Source: Diatrype stigma (taxonomy: Eukaryota; Ascomycota; Sordariomycetes; Xylariales; Diatrypaceae). From it: a DNA stretch of 64,000 bases. Position numbers and translations under genes: made by a program. The stretch's first letter is position 1; each line of letters opens with the position of its first letter. Shown piece after piece: positions 1 to 11,083 of the stretch. The notes under the pieces are model-generated. The model was not told the DNA's origin and did no database searches. It saw only the letters and a program-made list of their open reading frames with translations. The stretch is taken from positions 56,670-120,669 of the forward strand of contig JAKJXP020000123.1 in assembly GCA_022225965.2 (NCBI GenBank). The letters are read 5' to 3'.

Positions 1-685
1 GCTCGGCCTCGTGCAGCCGGTACACGTCGCGGATGTTGCGCAGCCAGGGGTTGAGCAGGCCCAGGTCCTTGGGCGTCATGGCGGCCTTGACGCCGCCGCA
101 GCCGTAGTGCCCGCACACCACCACGTGCTTGACCCGCAGGTGCGCCACGGCGTACTCGATGACGGCCATGGCGTTCAGGTCGGCGTTGACCACCAGGTTG
201 GCGATGTTGCGGTGCACGAACGCCTCGCCGGCCCCCAGCCCCGTGATCTGCTCCGCCGGGATCCGCGAGTCCGAGCACCCGATCCACAGGTACTCGGGCT
301 TCTGGCCCGCCGACAGCTTCGCGAAGAAGGTCGGGTCCCGCGCCTGCTCGGCCGACGCCCACGCCCGGTTGCGCGCGAACACGGCGTCGTGCGACTGCGA
401 GAGGTACCGCGAGATCTCGTCGGACGACATGGAGGAGCTGTAGGCGAGCGGGGCTTGCGGTGGTTGTGGTGGTGGTGGTGGGGGGTTGGGATTCGAGTTG
501 GAGTTCGAGCTGCTGGAGCAATGGCGTGAGAAATAGGACGGCCGGTTTGGGGTGGTGAAGGTGAACGGCTGTAACAGTAGTCGTTGTGGTCGTGCCGAAG
601 ATGAAAGCAGCCGAGTGAAACGATTGGCGGTAGTGGTGGTGTCTCTTAAGTAACTTAAGGTGGTATTGGTGCGCGGTTTCAGCAT
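1..685 (-). CDS. beta-carbonic anhydrase, N-terminal part, likely mitochondrial form (runs off window)
   Basis: Interconverts CO2 and bicarbonate with a zinc ion. The visible protein has the beta-class zinc motifs: CSDSRIP (Cys, Asp, Arg) and later HYGCGGVKAA (His-x2-Cys). The 3' end lies beyond base 1, so the protein is partial. Two starts are possible. The ATG at 430 gives a compact cytosolic-type protein beginning MSSDEISRYL. The frame stays open upstream to an ATG at 685, adding 85 residues rich in Arg, Ser and Thr with almost no acidic residues, then a Pro/Gln linker. That looks like a mitochondrial presequence, so I chose the long start. Known fungi have both cytosolic and mitochondrial beta-CAs; one gene with two starts is possible. 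The family is certain, the start is inference. Confidence 0.88.
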   Translation of the reverse strand, partial: MLKPRTNTTLSYLRDTTTTANRFTRLLSSSARPQRLLLQPFTFTTPNRPSYFSRHCSSSSNSNSNPNPPPPPPQPPQAPLAYSSSMSSDEISRYLSQSHDAVFARNRAWASAEQARDPTFFAKLSAGQKPEYLWIGCSDSRIPAEQITGLGAGEAFVHRNIANLVVNADLNAMAVIEYAVAHLRVKHVVVCGHYGCGGVKAAMTPKDLGLLNPWLRNIRDVYRLHEAE

Positions 686-1958
686 CACACAGCGTTGGCG
701 TTGGAAGCTGCTCGGCGGAAGGATAGGGCAGGGCAGGGCGGGGGAGGGGGTAAGGAGGGGCAATAATATATTAAGAGGCTAGATAAGATCGACGGTCTTT
801 TACGGATGTTTACTATTCAACTTCTGGGCGCATAAGCAGCAAGACCGACTGCGAATCGTCTCGAGTCTAAGTAGCTAATGGTTGGTGTAACTATCGCAAT
901 GTCCGGGTGTCACGGTGTCACAACAAACCGAGTCCGATTTGTTGAGATGCAAAATTTACCATCTTGCGTACCTGTAATGTAGTACATGCAACACCAGTTC
1001 AGCTGACGGCTAACTATCTACATTCTTAGATCTAGATAACATTGAAACTACTGCTACAAACCGTCAGGGGTAGGGTAAACAATTAGGTTACTCAGGTATC
1101 TAAAGTTGCCGGTAATTCACGGCCCACGAGTCTAAACAGATCCCCTACGTCAGAATGCATGGGGGGAAGAACAGCGCTGAGATCGGATTGGTTTATCTTG
1201 CAAGCGTGGGGAAGCGGGTGGACGATCTTGGCCAGGGTTCCCCTTCTGTTGGGTGCGCTGTAAATCATCGCAGCTCAGCTCCCAGCTCCCTACTGGCGCC
1301 CCTACTAGGCTAATGTTATACTCGAAACCCCCTTTTCCGCTTGCCCTTTCCTTTCCCCTTTCCCCTTTGTCGTTGTTTCCGGGGGGGAAAAAGAAGTAAA
1401 ATAAAAACTTAAGCTTCATTGTTTATTCAAGCAAGTCTCTTCAGGGGAATGCTATGAAGGCTTGGCGAAGCGGGATTTACAAACCAAAGGAACCCGATAA
1501 AGGCCGGGACGAGGACCGGAGTAATAAGTGATGTCATGCCCAAGTCCGCTAAGGCACGCCGAGCCTCGCTGCCTCGACGGATACGCGAAGTGCCGAGGCT
1601 AAGCCACGACGACGAAGTGAGTGTGTTTTGTACACATTTGTTGTCAGAGAGAAATTTGCGGGATCTTGATGGTGAGTCACAGATGTCCGTCATAGGACAC
1701 AAGATAGTTACATCTCGTCGCGGCAACAAACTATTTAGCTAGGTGCGGGTTGTATAAGCTTTTGAAACATCACTGGACTGTTGGTGTTAGTCATTATCTC
1801 ATGGCATGGCATAGATCAGGCACCATGGTATCTGGGAATGTGTACGTAGATAGCAGGCGAGAAGAGGATCGACTTAGCAACGAAGTACACCATGGAAATA
1901 ATCCCATCATCAAACCAACAAATAATAAAACCTCCTATTACGAATAGACCACAGCTGA
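686..1958. other. intergenic, no gene seen
   Basis: Upstream DNA of the carbonic anhydrase and downstream DNA of the amidase. It has a G-rich stretch near 725-760 and otherwise mixed sequence. Open frames of up to about 110 codons show no recognisable protein, and I support none of them. Confidence 0.6.
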
Positions 1959-4416
1959 CTATGAATACAAACGAGACCCGCATTGGACCGGTCTCAAGAT
2001 GCGACCTGCCTCCAACTCCGACACCAACTCGAGGAGCTCCGAATCCATACCTCGCGGGCCGAGGAGAGACACCGCCACGGGCAGGTGCTCTTCCGTCTGC
2101 GTGATCTTGGACCAGTAGTTCACTTCCCCTAGGGGTATGGTGAGATCGGGGCATCCGGAGCAGTAGCTGATGCTATACGGTGAGAACCCGCTCCAGAAGA
2201 TCTCGCTTTCACTGTCACTTTCGCCTTGGCCTGCGCCTTCGCCTTCTCTGCGTCGTCTGGCTGCCAATTCGTCTCTGTACCGCGGCTTGCCCCAGCTCTG
2301 CGGATATACTAGTATCGGCATCGGGGTCACCATCGCATCGTCGTCTGGGTCTGTAGCTGTGGTAAATTTACTACCACCGCCACCATTACCAGTAGGAGTA
2401 GGGAGAGGGAGAGGCAAGAGGACGCTGTTGACCCAGTTCGCGAACGCCTCGAGCGCCACTACCGACCTCTCGCAATCGGCCGCCGAGACCCGGTTTGCCC
2501 CGTACTCGAGGCGCGCCCTGGTGGTCGGCTCGAGGAAGGGTGTCCGGCCCCCCGCAGCCGCCGCTGTCCGGTACTCCCGCTCGAAGGGCTGCACTACGTC
2601 CTTCGCCAGCCTCCTGTAGACCAGGTTCCGGTACAGGGTGCCCGTCGCGTCGACGAGGTCGTCCGGAGTGCCCGGCGGATGCGTCTCCTTCCACAGGTCG
2701 TAGATGCACACTTCCCGCCGCCGACAGTCGAGGTGCCGCTCTAGCTTCTGGACGAAGTCCTCCATGATGACACCAGCACCGGCACCAGCGCCAGCACCAG
2801 CGGGCGACGTCGTTTCGTTTGTGGCGTTCTGCTGCCACTGCCCTCTACCCTGCTCCTGCTGCGGCAAGAAGAACGTAGGAGTATCGGTGCGCTCCGCTGA
2901 GCATGGCTCCACGGCATACAGTAGCCTGTACCGTCGTCTAGTATGATCAGCACCCGGTCTAGGCTCGCAAGACCTGTCACCAGGCCACTTCCTGTCTATC
3001 CCCGTCATCAGCCTCATCATGACCTTCGTCGCAACCTCGGCCACGGCGGCTGAGCGCGCAAACACGCCAGGGGTGTCGAAGAAGGCCGAGCAGCAGACCA
3101 TCCCAGACCCTGATCCTGAAGAGAAGCTTCCTCTTCCGCTGATAAGCGAGGGACGCACCCCGTAGATGCCGTGAACACCAGCCGGGTGCCGTATCGAGCC
3201 GCCGGTATCGGTGCCGACGGTGAAGTCCAGCCAGGCGTAGCTGGCGATGCCCGCGGCCGAGCCCGAGCTCGACCCCGACGGCTTCTGGAACGCGTCGCCT
3301 CGGGGGTTGGTCGGCGTGACTTCCTCGAATCTACACCGTATTAGGAAAAGCATAACGTGCGGATGTAGATAAAAAGTCATTCCAGCGAGTGCAATAAATC
3401 GATCCTTAGACTTCCTCCAGCACGAGGCCAGAGGTTCCGGAAGAATTCAACTCATCTCCGTGCTTCGCCTGCACCCACCCACCGGAACTTGAACGTAGAG
3501 GCAGGCAGACAGATGTACCGTACGCACCTTTCTAAGGGGTCTTGGCCGTCGCCCCACTGGCAGCACCGCGTCTTGCCCACCATGACGGCACCGGCAGAGA
3601 CCAGCCGGCGGATGCACGGCGCGGTGGCATCCCTGGGCGGGTAGAAGGACCGGTAGCATTTGCTGCCACAGCCCGTCTCCAGGCCCGCGACGTCGATCAC
3701 GTCCTTGACGCCGAAGCGCATGCCTTGGAGCGGTAGGCTGGCTGTGGGCTTTCCGTAGTACAGCTTCGACGGTACGGGTATATACTGGTAGGTAGGTAGT
3801 TGGAGATTTCGTTTAGCGGTGTGGTGGTGGTGGTGGTGAATTGCATTTGCGACAGACAGAGGCAGGCTTACATCGGAGATCTGAAGCCAGCTGTACCCAT
3901 CACCCTGCCCGTTCTTGGGCAGGGCGCCCCTGACGAATGCATGGCTTGTGTCCTCGAACAGTTTGTATACCGCATATACTTTGCCCGAGGTAGAGTGGAC
4001 CATGTAAGGCCCTTCCGGGAGAGACTCGTTTGCCTCCGGGAATCTTACCACCCTGCCTTGCAGACTCACCGAAACCCTGGCATCCGGTTCAACTAGCGGT
4101 TCTATGATGATAACTAGACTTGTACGTGTCCTTCTCAGCTCCAGTCACGTTGGATGAGGCCTATGTGGAAATGTGTGTGGAGTGGCATATACCTACCTTC
4201 GAGGAATACCTCCGACCAGACATCGTCTTCGTTGCCAAATCTCAAAGCTGTCCGTTCCAAGTCCTCCTCTCCGAATGCAGTTGTATCGCAATGTATCACC
4301 GTCGCTGGAACGTAGCTCTCCGTCCCGGCGAGGGGAGCTACAGTAGCTATCTTCGGTTCCTGCTGCAAGATATAGTCGCCAACTCCAACCCGTGCTATTA
4401 TCGTGATGGCGGCCAT
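1959..4416 (-). CDS. amidase-signature hydrolase, four exons
   Basis: Amidase-signature enzyme (Ser-cisSer-Lys triad), hydrolysing an unknown amide. Exons: 4416-4197, 4092-3872, 3784-3528 and 3330-1959, joining in frame to 689 residues. Lys174 lies in FGVKDVID, the cis-Ser in GSSSGSAAG (253-255) and the nucleophile Ser278 in DTGGSIRHPA. The N-terminal 140 residues match the extra domain seen in fungal amidases related to the Arp1 scytalone-dehydratase-like group (VGDYILQ, then GPYMVHSTSGKVYAVYKLFED). The C-terminal core ends with CSGCPDLTIPLGEV. Donors are GTAGGT, GTAAGC and GTGCGT; acceptors are CTAG, CCAG and GTAG. The 87-bp second intron is in frame and stop-free, so leaving it in would add a six-His run. 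A Gly-Ala repeat linker lies in exon 4. Substrate unknown. Confidence 0.85.
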
Positions 4417-5933
4417 TTCACCAAGTCTTGTGCTGCTGCCAACATTTCTGTACTCACAGTTGGTCCATCTGGCTTACTGGATATATACCTATCCAGCTCT
4501 TGCCTCGGCGGTTGGGATAGTTTATAAAGCAATGACGCATATGAGACGCAGGTAGGTTGTTGGCTGGCCATCCCAGACCCTTGATAAACCTTATGTTGTG
4601 AGGAGGTAAGCTTCCCTAGGGGCTAGTCATCATCCGATCGCTTCCATTGAGCTGAATACTACCGTTCTAAGACGTTCTGATTTTCCCGTTGTACACAATC
4701 TGATCATATAAATATGTCAGTCGGAATTCCAAAATGCGGCCATTGGGCTGTCCACAGCACCGCCAGATGAATTGGAACGATTTGTGCCATATATCAGTTG
4801 GAAACACTGTATGGAAAGTGCTGCGTTTCGGAAAGGCGATGAGTATGTCCTCGTCAATGAAGAGGATGGACAGCATAACGGAGCGACATTCGCAGGCAAG
4901 GTCATCATCGACGCGCAAAGGGGCTTCGTCACACGTCCTCCACCTTTGTGGGAGTTGAGATGTGAAAGAGGTCAAGGAAGGTTAATCTAGCTGTAGATAA
5001 ATTCTCTGAGGTGTCATTCAACATACTGTTTCGAGTGGTAGGATGATGACTTGGGAGGTCCTGTACCGCAGGTCATGATCCCATCACTTGTTGGTAGTTA
5101 TTAGGTGAATATAATATACACGCGACTTGGCTTTGAGATGAGGTCGTTCCACCTGCCATGCAATATCAGCGCCTAGAGTCCTTCCTGTCATCGAATGGCG
5201 CCCATATACTTGGACACCTCAACCCAGCCATGGCTTTTGTCCCATGTATGAACACCCCTATTCCAGTAATATTGTATGAGCTAACGACGTCTACATGGTC
5301 AATCAATTAGCTAGACAGCCAGACAGACAACAGCAATGCATTTGATCAAGATCTCAAATGCACATGGCTGACTGATCCTCGTATCTCACAACTTCAAATA
5401 ATGTGGCGTCTCATCGGCAGCTCATCTGATTGGGCAGATCAAAGGCCTGGAACGATCCGGGACTTATGGAAAACCGCAGGATGAATCGATATCTTTCAGC
5501 TTGCGCCCAGCGATGCGGAAAAGGCCCCATAGATCTCATGGATCTGCAGAGGTGCAGAAAACAAGAGATGTAGATAGATAGGTCAAACGCCAATATGACC
5601 GGGTCCCTTGTGTATTCCCTTCCGCATTCATTGCCGCTGTCAATTTCAAGGTATACATTGAAAATACAAGTAATGCCTGTAAAGCTTCTGGCCTTCACTC
5701 GTTTTTACTGCATCCTGTACTAGAGGACCTTGGTTTTGAAGTGATGACAGTGTCTCATTTCGCTGTTGATAGATAACTTGCTTCATGCTTATGTATTGAG
5801 TAGCATCTTTATATGACATTCGTCCCGGCAGCCAGTCAGTCATTCGCTCACACAGGCATCCGCTCACTTCCTCCTACCGGCCTGATCGCCGGCCTACTCG
5901 CTCAGATCCGCCACCGCACTCCCTTTACACCAG
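4417..5933. other. intergenic, no gene seen
   Basis: Divergent spacer between the amidase and the GH128 gene. Several short open frames on both strands give no recognisable protein. A weak TATA-like TTTATATG at 5808-5815 lies about 120 bp before the GH128 start. Confidence 0.55.
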
Positions 5934-7317
5934 ATGCGACTCTCATCAACCGCCGTCACGGCGTTCATCGCCGCCATTGCTACCACCACGACCCTCCCAG
6001 GCACCGCGCGCGCGCAAACGAGCTCATCAACACCCTCAACGAAGCGCGGCCTCGTCTTCGTCCCGGACGCGGACGGGCGCTGGCCCGAGGACGCCCAGAT
6101 CTGGGTGCAGCCGGGCTCCGACCTGACGTGGTACTACAACTACCAGTGGGAGCCATCGGCGGCGTTCTCGGGCTCCTCGCAGGAGGATTTCGAGTTCGTG
6201 CCGATGCTGTGGGGTCCTCCCGATAGCTCATCCACGACCACCAACAGTGACAGCGACGATGGTGCGGATGCGCCGTTCCGCCAGGCGATCGAGAGCCAGA
6301 TCGACGCCGGCCGCGATATCAAGCACGTCCTCGCGTTCAATGAGCCGGACGGCCCCGCTCAGTACGGCGGGAGCAGCATGGATCCAGCGGCGGCGGCGGG
6401 GATATGGGTCGCAAATGTCGAGCCCCTCGCGCAGCGCGGCGTGAAGCTGGGATTGCCGGCGTGCACGGGTGGTGAGGGCGGACTTCCGGTGAGATAGCAG
6501 CCCAAGATGACAGCCCAAATTTGATTATACATATCTCTGTCCTTAGCAACTTACCCAACCTGAAAGCCCCTTTCCCATGGTTCACGAGACCTATTCAGTC
6601 TGGCGCTGCGGGATCCGGCGCGGTGTTTCCCACCAATTTATTCATAACTTGGATACAATTTGAGCATGGAAAGAGGCAGCTAACTCGAGTCATTCTACAG
6701 TGGCTGCAGCAATTCCTCGCGAACTGCTCGGAGCTGGTGAGTTCCGGGGATGAGAAGAAGAACTGCACGTACGACTTCGTCAACATCCACTGGTACGGGA
6801 ACTTCGAGGGGCTAGCGAGCCACCTGGGTTCCTACTCTGCCGCGTGAGTACTGCCTATGCCTATGACTACCTATCTCTGCCTACCTGTACATCTAGCTAC
6901 ATCGCTGGTGTCTTTTGCTTTGACCCCTGAAACCAAACGCAACCAACGCTAAGGGAAAACAGATTCCCCAACGTAACGCAATGGGTGACGGAGTACGGCT
7001 TCGCGGACCAGGACCTGGCGACGACGCAGGCGTTCTTCAACGAGTCGGCCGAGTACCTGGACCGGCTGGACTCGATCGGGCGCTACAGCTACTTCGGGGC
7101 GTTCCGGGCGGCGGTCAGCAACGTCGGCCCCGACGCGGCCATGCTCAGCAACGACGGCCGGCTGACCGACGTCGGCGCCTGGTACCTGGGCGATGCCGCC
7201 GCCGCTGCGGGCGTGGATCCCGAATCGGGTGCGGGGAGCTGGAGGGGGGAGGTTGACGTCGGGGTCTTGGCCGTGTCTTCTGCTGTGCTTGCGGGCGCGG
7301 CTGTGCTGTTGTGGTAG
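5934..7317 (+). CDS. GH128-type endo-beta-1,3-glucanase, secreted, probably GPI-anchored
   Basis: Glycoside hydrolase of the Asl1-like/GH128 family, which cleaves beta-1,3-glucan at the cell surface. Exons: 5934-6488, 6701-6843 and 6963-7317 (350 residues), with GTGAGA and GTGAGT donors and CAG acceptors; GCTAAC branch points precede both acceptors. Residues 1-27 form a signal peptide (MRLSSTAVTAFIAAIA...ARAQ). The likely acid/base is Glu137 in AFNEPDG and the likely nucleophile is Glu243 in VTEYGFAD. Other family signatures are WYYNYQW, FVPMLWG and VNIHWYG. The C-terminus has a small-residue stretch followed by a hydrophobic tail (VLAVSSAVLAGAAVLLW), the layout of a GPI-anchor signal. Family confident; the anchor is inference. 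Confidence 0.9.
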
Positions 7318-8411
7318 TCAGGCGGGGGTTGTAGTGGACAGGCCGGCGTGGACAGGCCGGAGTGGACAGGCCGGAGTGATAGACGAGAGATGGCCCCGAT
7401 ATGTCCGTCCATTCGGCGTCAGATCTACGACCGGGAGTTAATTGACCCTCCATCTAATGTGTATACATATAAGTATGTAGGTACGTAGTAGACAACCCTT
7501 TCACAAGGCTGCTTGATCGAGGAGCCAAGTACAAGTACAGACTTTCCATATGAAAAAATCGAGTTGATACCTACAGGTGGTAATAAGAAGAATAAATCTA
7601 CTATAGGGTACTGACTGTCAGTGTAAGACTTGCGTTGCTGACTGGACCAGTTAAGTATATCCTACATACATATACACCTGGGCAGTCTGTAGGTGTTTGT
7701 AGGGAGGACCCGCTGCTCTCGGCTACCCCGGATTTGCGAAACCCCCCTAACGCTCCATATTTGGGTGGTTGCCAGTGCCAGTGGTTACTACTAGCAGTTA
7801 GCGGTTGCAGGTGGTGAACAGGGAGCTTCTGCAGTTCCTTGAACATCTGCCGAACCCGCCGGCTCCAATTCCCTAGTGCCTAGCAGCCTAGGTAGCTTTC
7901 GGGCTGGGGCTTGTCACCGTATGCCTCGGCAAAATACAGTGGTGAATGGGACATCAATCAGGGGAGATGGAGATGGAGATGGAGATGGAGATGGAGACGG
8001 ATCCTCTATTCCCCAACTCCTCCACATGCACCCGTAGACATTGCCGCGGGATTGGATTGATTGCCTACCGCCAACTACCTAAGCCTTTAACCACGACGTA
8101 TTGCATTGTACCGGTGCTATCTTAAGTGTTCAACCACTGCAGCTTAACTACGAAGTACATCTTAGACAATCTATTCAGCTTTTGCCCCTTTTCCCTTGCC
8201 CTTGCCCTTGCCCAATTTAACCAGACCGACTCCTCCCCCACGGCCTGCATGTCCCGAGTGATGGTCATTCGAAGTTGAAACATAGTTCCTCTCAAGTTCT
8301 CATCCGCTGTTTCCTCCCTCACCCTTCGCTGTCCGCAATCGAGACTTCGTGTTGGCGATAGAATCATTACCTCGGTAGATTGATATTGTGATAAATACGC
8401 CGAAAGACAAA
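7318..8411. other. intergenic with two short tandem repeats
   Basis: Holds three adjacent 14-bp copies of GTGGACAGGCCGGM at 7334-7375, just after the GH128 stop, and a (GGAGAT) hexamer array at about 7963-7998. No gene is seen. The last few hundred bases are presumably the thiolase promoter. Confidence 0.65.
7334..7375 (+). repeat. 14-bp tandem repeat, three copies
   Basis: Copies at 7334-7347, 7348-7361 and 7362-7375 share GTGGACAGGCCGG and differ only in the last base (C, A, A). They start 17 bp after the GH128 stop codon, so they would lie in its 3' UTR. Confidence 0.9.
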
Positions 8412-9956
8412 ATGGCTGTCGAACGGGTCGACTCTATTTTGAAGCACATCGCCCCGGGTTCATCCCTCGCGCATATGTAAGCCAATCAATTCCGTCATCC
8501 AACGGGTGTGGTCATTTGTATATCCTATTATATGATATTGTATCTATGAATCTGGGGAACAGGGACAGGATCAGGAACAATTAAGACTAACACTCCACGC
8601 CATATTCGCAGCACCTCCAAGAACCCCGACGATGTGGTCATCACGCTCGCCATCCGGACGCCGCTGTGCAAGGGCAAGAAGGGCGGCTTCAAAGACACCT
8701 CGGTCGAGTACCTGATGTACGCCATTCTCAAGGAAGTCCGGGAGCGCATGGGATTCACGCCCGAGCTTGTCGAGGATATCTGCATGGGCAACGTACGTGT
8801 ATAACACGCCTTCCTTGCTAGTTCGCTGGCTTCATCCACACTCGCGAGATATTGCCACACGCACACCCAACGCACCCAACGCACCCAACGCGCGCACCCA
8901 AACTACGATGTAGAACGCTCTTCTCAACTAACACGTCTTCTTCTCCCACAGGTCTCCGACGGCAAAGCGGCCTACAAAGCGCGCGCAGCCGCGCTCGCGG
9001 CGGGCTTCCCCAACACGACCTCGGCCTCGTCCGTCAACCGGTTCTGCTCGTCGGGGCTGAAGGCCACGGCGGACATCGCGCACCAGATCCTGGCGGGCTC
9101 GATCGAGATCGGGGTGGCGGCGGGGACGGAGAGCATGACGGCGGGCGGGGACGCGCTGGAGCAGCCGTTCGACCCGGAGGTGACGAAGCACAGCCAGGAG
9201 GCCGTGGACTGCATGCAGGCGATGGGGTGGACGAGCGAGAACGTGGCGCGCGACTTCGGCCTGACGCGCGAGCAGGTCGACGCGTACGCGGCCGAGAGCT
9301 TCCGGCGCGCCGAGGCCGCCCAGAAGGCCGGCTGGTTCGACGACGAGATCGTGCCCATCACCACGCGCGTCAAGGATCCCAAGACCGGCGAGCTGACCAC
9401 CGTCACGCTGAGCCGCGACGAGGGCATCCGCCCCGGCACCACGGCCGCGGCGCTGGGCAAGATCCGCGCCGCGTTCCCGCAGTGGGGCCCCATGACGACC
9501 GGCGGCAACGCGTCGCAGGTGACGGACGGCGCCGCGGCCGTGGTGCTGATGAAGCGGTCCAAGGCGCTGCAGCTGGGCCTGCCCGTCGTGGCCAAGTACG
9601 TGGGGACGACGGTGGCGGGCTTGGCGCCGCGCATCATGGGCATCGGGCCCACGGTGGCGATCCCGAAGCTGCTGCGCCAGCACGGCCTCAGCCTCAAGGA
9701 CGTCGACGTCGCCGAGGTCAACGAGGCCTTCGCCACCATGGCCGTCTACACCCGCGACCACCTCGGGCTCGACTGGGCCAAGATGAACCCGCGCGGCGGT
9801 GCCATCGCCCTCGGCCACCCCCTCGGCACCACCGGCGCCCGCCAGATCGTCACCGGCTTGAGCGAGCTGCGCCGCACTGGCGGCAAGATCCTGTTGACCA
9901 GCATGTGCATCGGCACGGGCATGGGCATGGCGGGGCTGTTTGTCAACGAGCAGTAG
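8412..9956 (+). CDS. POT1: 3-ketoacyl-CoA thiolase, peroxisomal
   Basis: Last step of fatty-acid beta-oxidation: thiolytic cleavage of 3-ketoacyl-CoA to acetyl-CoA and a shortened acyl-CoA. Exons: 8412-8476, 8612-8792 and 8952-9956 (416 residues, normal family length). The catalytic Cys114 lies in NRFCSSGL; the later His and Cys lie in GGAIALGHPLGTTGARQ and SMCIGTGMGMAG. Residues 5-13 (RVDSILKHI) resemble an N-terminal peroxisomal targeting signal type 2, (R/K)(L/V/I)x5(H/Q)(L/A), with Ile in the last place. This supports peroxisomal import through Pex7 (inference). Intron donors are GTAAGC and GTACGT. Intron 2 carries a CGCACCCAA-type short repeat. Confidence 0.95.
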
Positions 9957-11083
9957 AGCTGTGCGGGTAGAGAGTAGATGGAAGTGCCCAGGCGAGACGG
10001 GACTTGTTATTTTGTTTTGCGAGCGAATGGCGATGATTCTTTTTGCTATCTTGCGCTCCCTATGTATGTATATATGTATATACAATCTCTTTGGATGATA
10101 CAGGAATGAAAGACATCATCAATAACTTCCCATGGCAACTCTTTCGTTTCTGGTGAACTGAATGAGGGTTGCACGTAGCTCCGCCGGTTCTCTCTTGCCT
10201 ACCAGCCCTTTGGAACATGGAATATTCACTACCATCTATATCCCCGTAGTACAGAGATCGCCTCTAATCTCTAGCCGTCTGGTTGCGAAGTCGAGAATTC
10301 CATGTGTTGAGAAGAGCTGATGATCAACGGAACATATTAGGTCCAGAGATCCAATGCCGGTAGCATGGAATGAGTGAGATCACCAGGAGTATACAGGAGT
10401 AGCATCTAACAGCAACTACAAGATTACCTTCATAGGAATCGCATTCACACTACATTATTACTAGCGGAGTAGAGCCCAACCCAACCTTCAACGAACGATA
10501 GATCGGTAGCCATGTCACAGCTTCGACTACGAGCACTCCTTGTTTTTTGGAGGGGAAGAAACGCCCTGCCATCGGATACAACGTGAAAATATACAACAAG
10601 AATCCTCGGAAACAAGAACGAGTAGAGACACCATATGCTCAGCTCAGCCTTAGCCTTGAGTAAGTAGTTATTCGTAATCGTAGCCCGCAAACGTATAATA
10701 AAAATTACATTCCTGTCCATTCCCTTCCGTTCCGATACCGCAACCAAGCGACCGACCATCCGTCATCAAGCCGCCACGGGCCCTTGTTGTTGTTGTTGAT
10801 GATGTTGCTGCTACCACTGCTGCTGCTAATATTGTCGTCGTCGTTGTCGTCGCAGCCGCCCTCGTTCAGGACTACCACTATACCAAGCGCTCCACCAGCT
10901 ACGGCTACTGGTGCTGCCACTGTCATAATACGCCAGCGCGGGGAATAGGCAATGCTCTACCTGGAGTTCCAGCTGTGGCCCCACAGATCGGCGTCGAGAT
11001 CTGCGTCTGGGAAACGAGATCCCTTGGGCTCGAACCTCCAGCTCAAAATGGCGAGGGACCGGAAGCTCGCGGAAAAAGGCTCC
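9957..11083. other. intergenic, no gene seen
   Basis: Convergent spacer between the thiolase and the OM14-like gene. It includes trinucleotide-rich DNA at about 10780-10860 (runs of GTT and GTC). A 73-codon open frame there is repeat-driven and I do not support it. Confidence 0.55.

Noticed and set aside
3784..3840. Hexahistidine tract as a natural metal-binding feature of the amidase
   Set aside because: It falls inside a canonical intron; the spliced protein fits the family better without it.
8852..10085. Long open frames (over 370 codons) across the thiolase in other frames
   Set aside because: Caused by the GC-rich third positions of the real gene; compositions are Arg/Gly/His-heavy with no domain.
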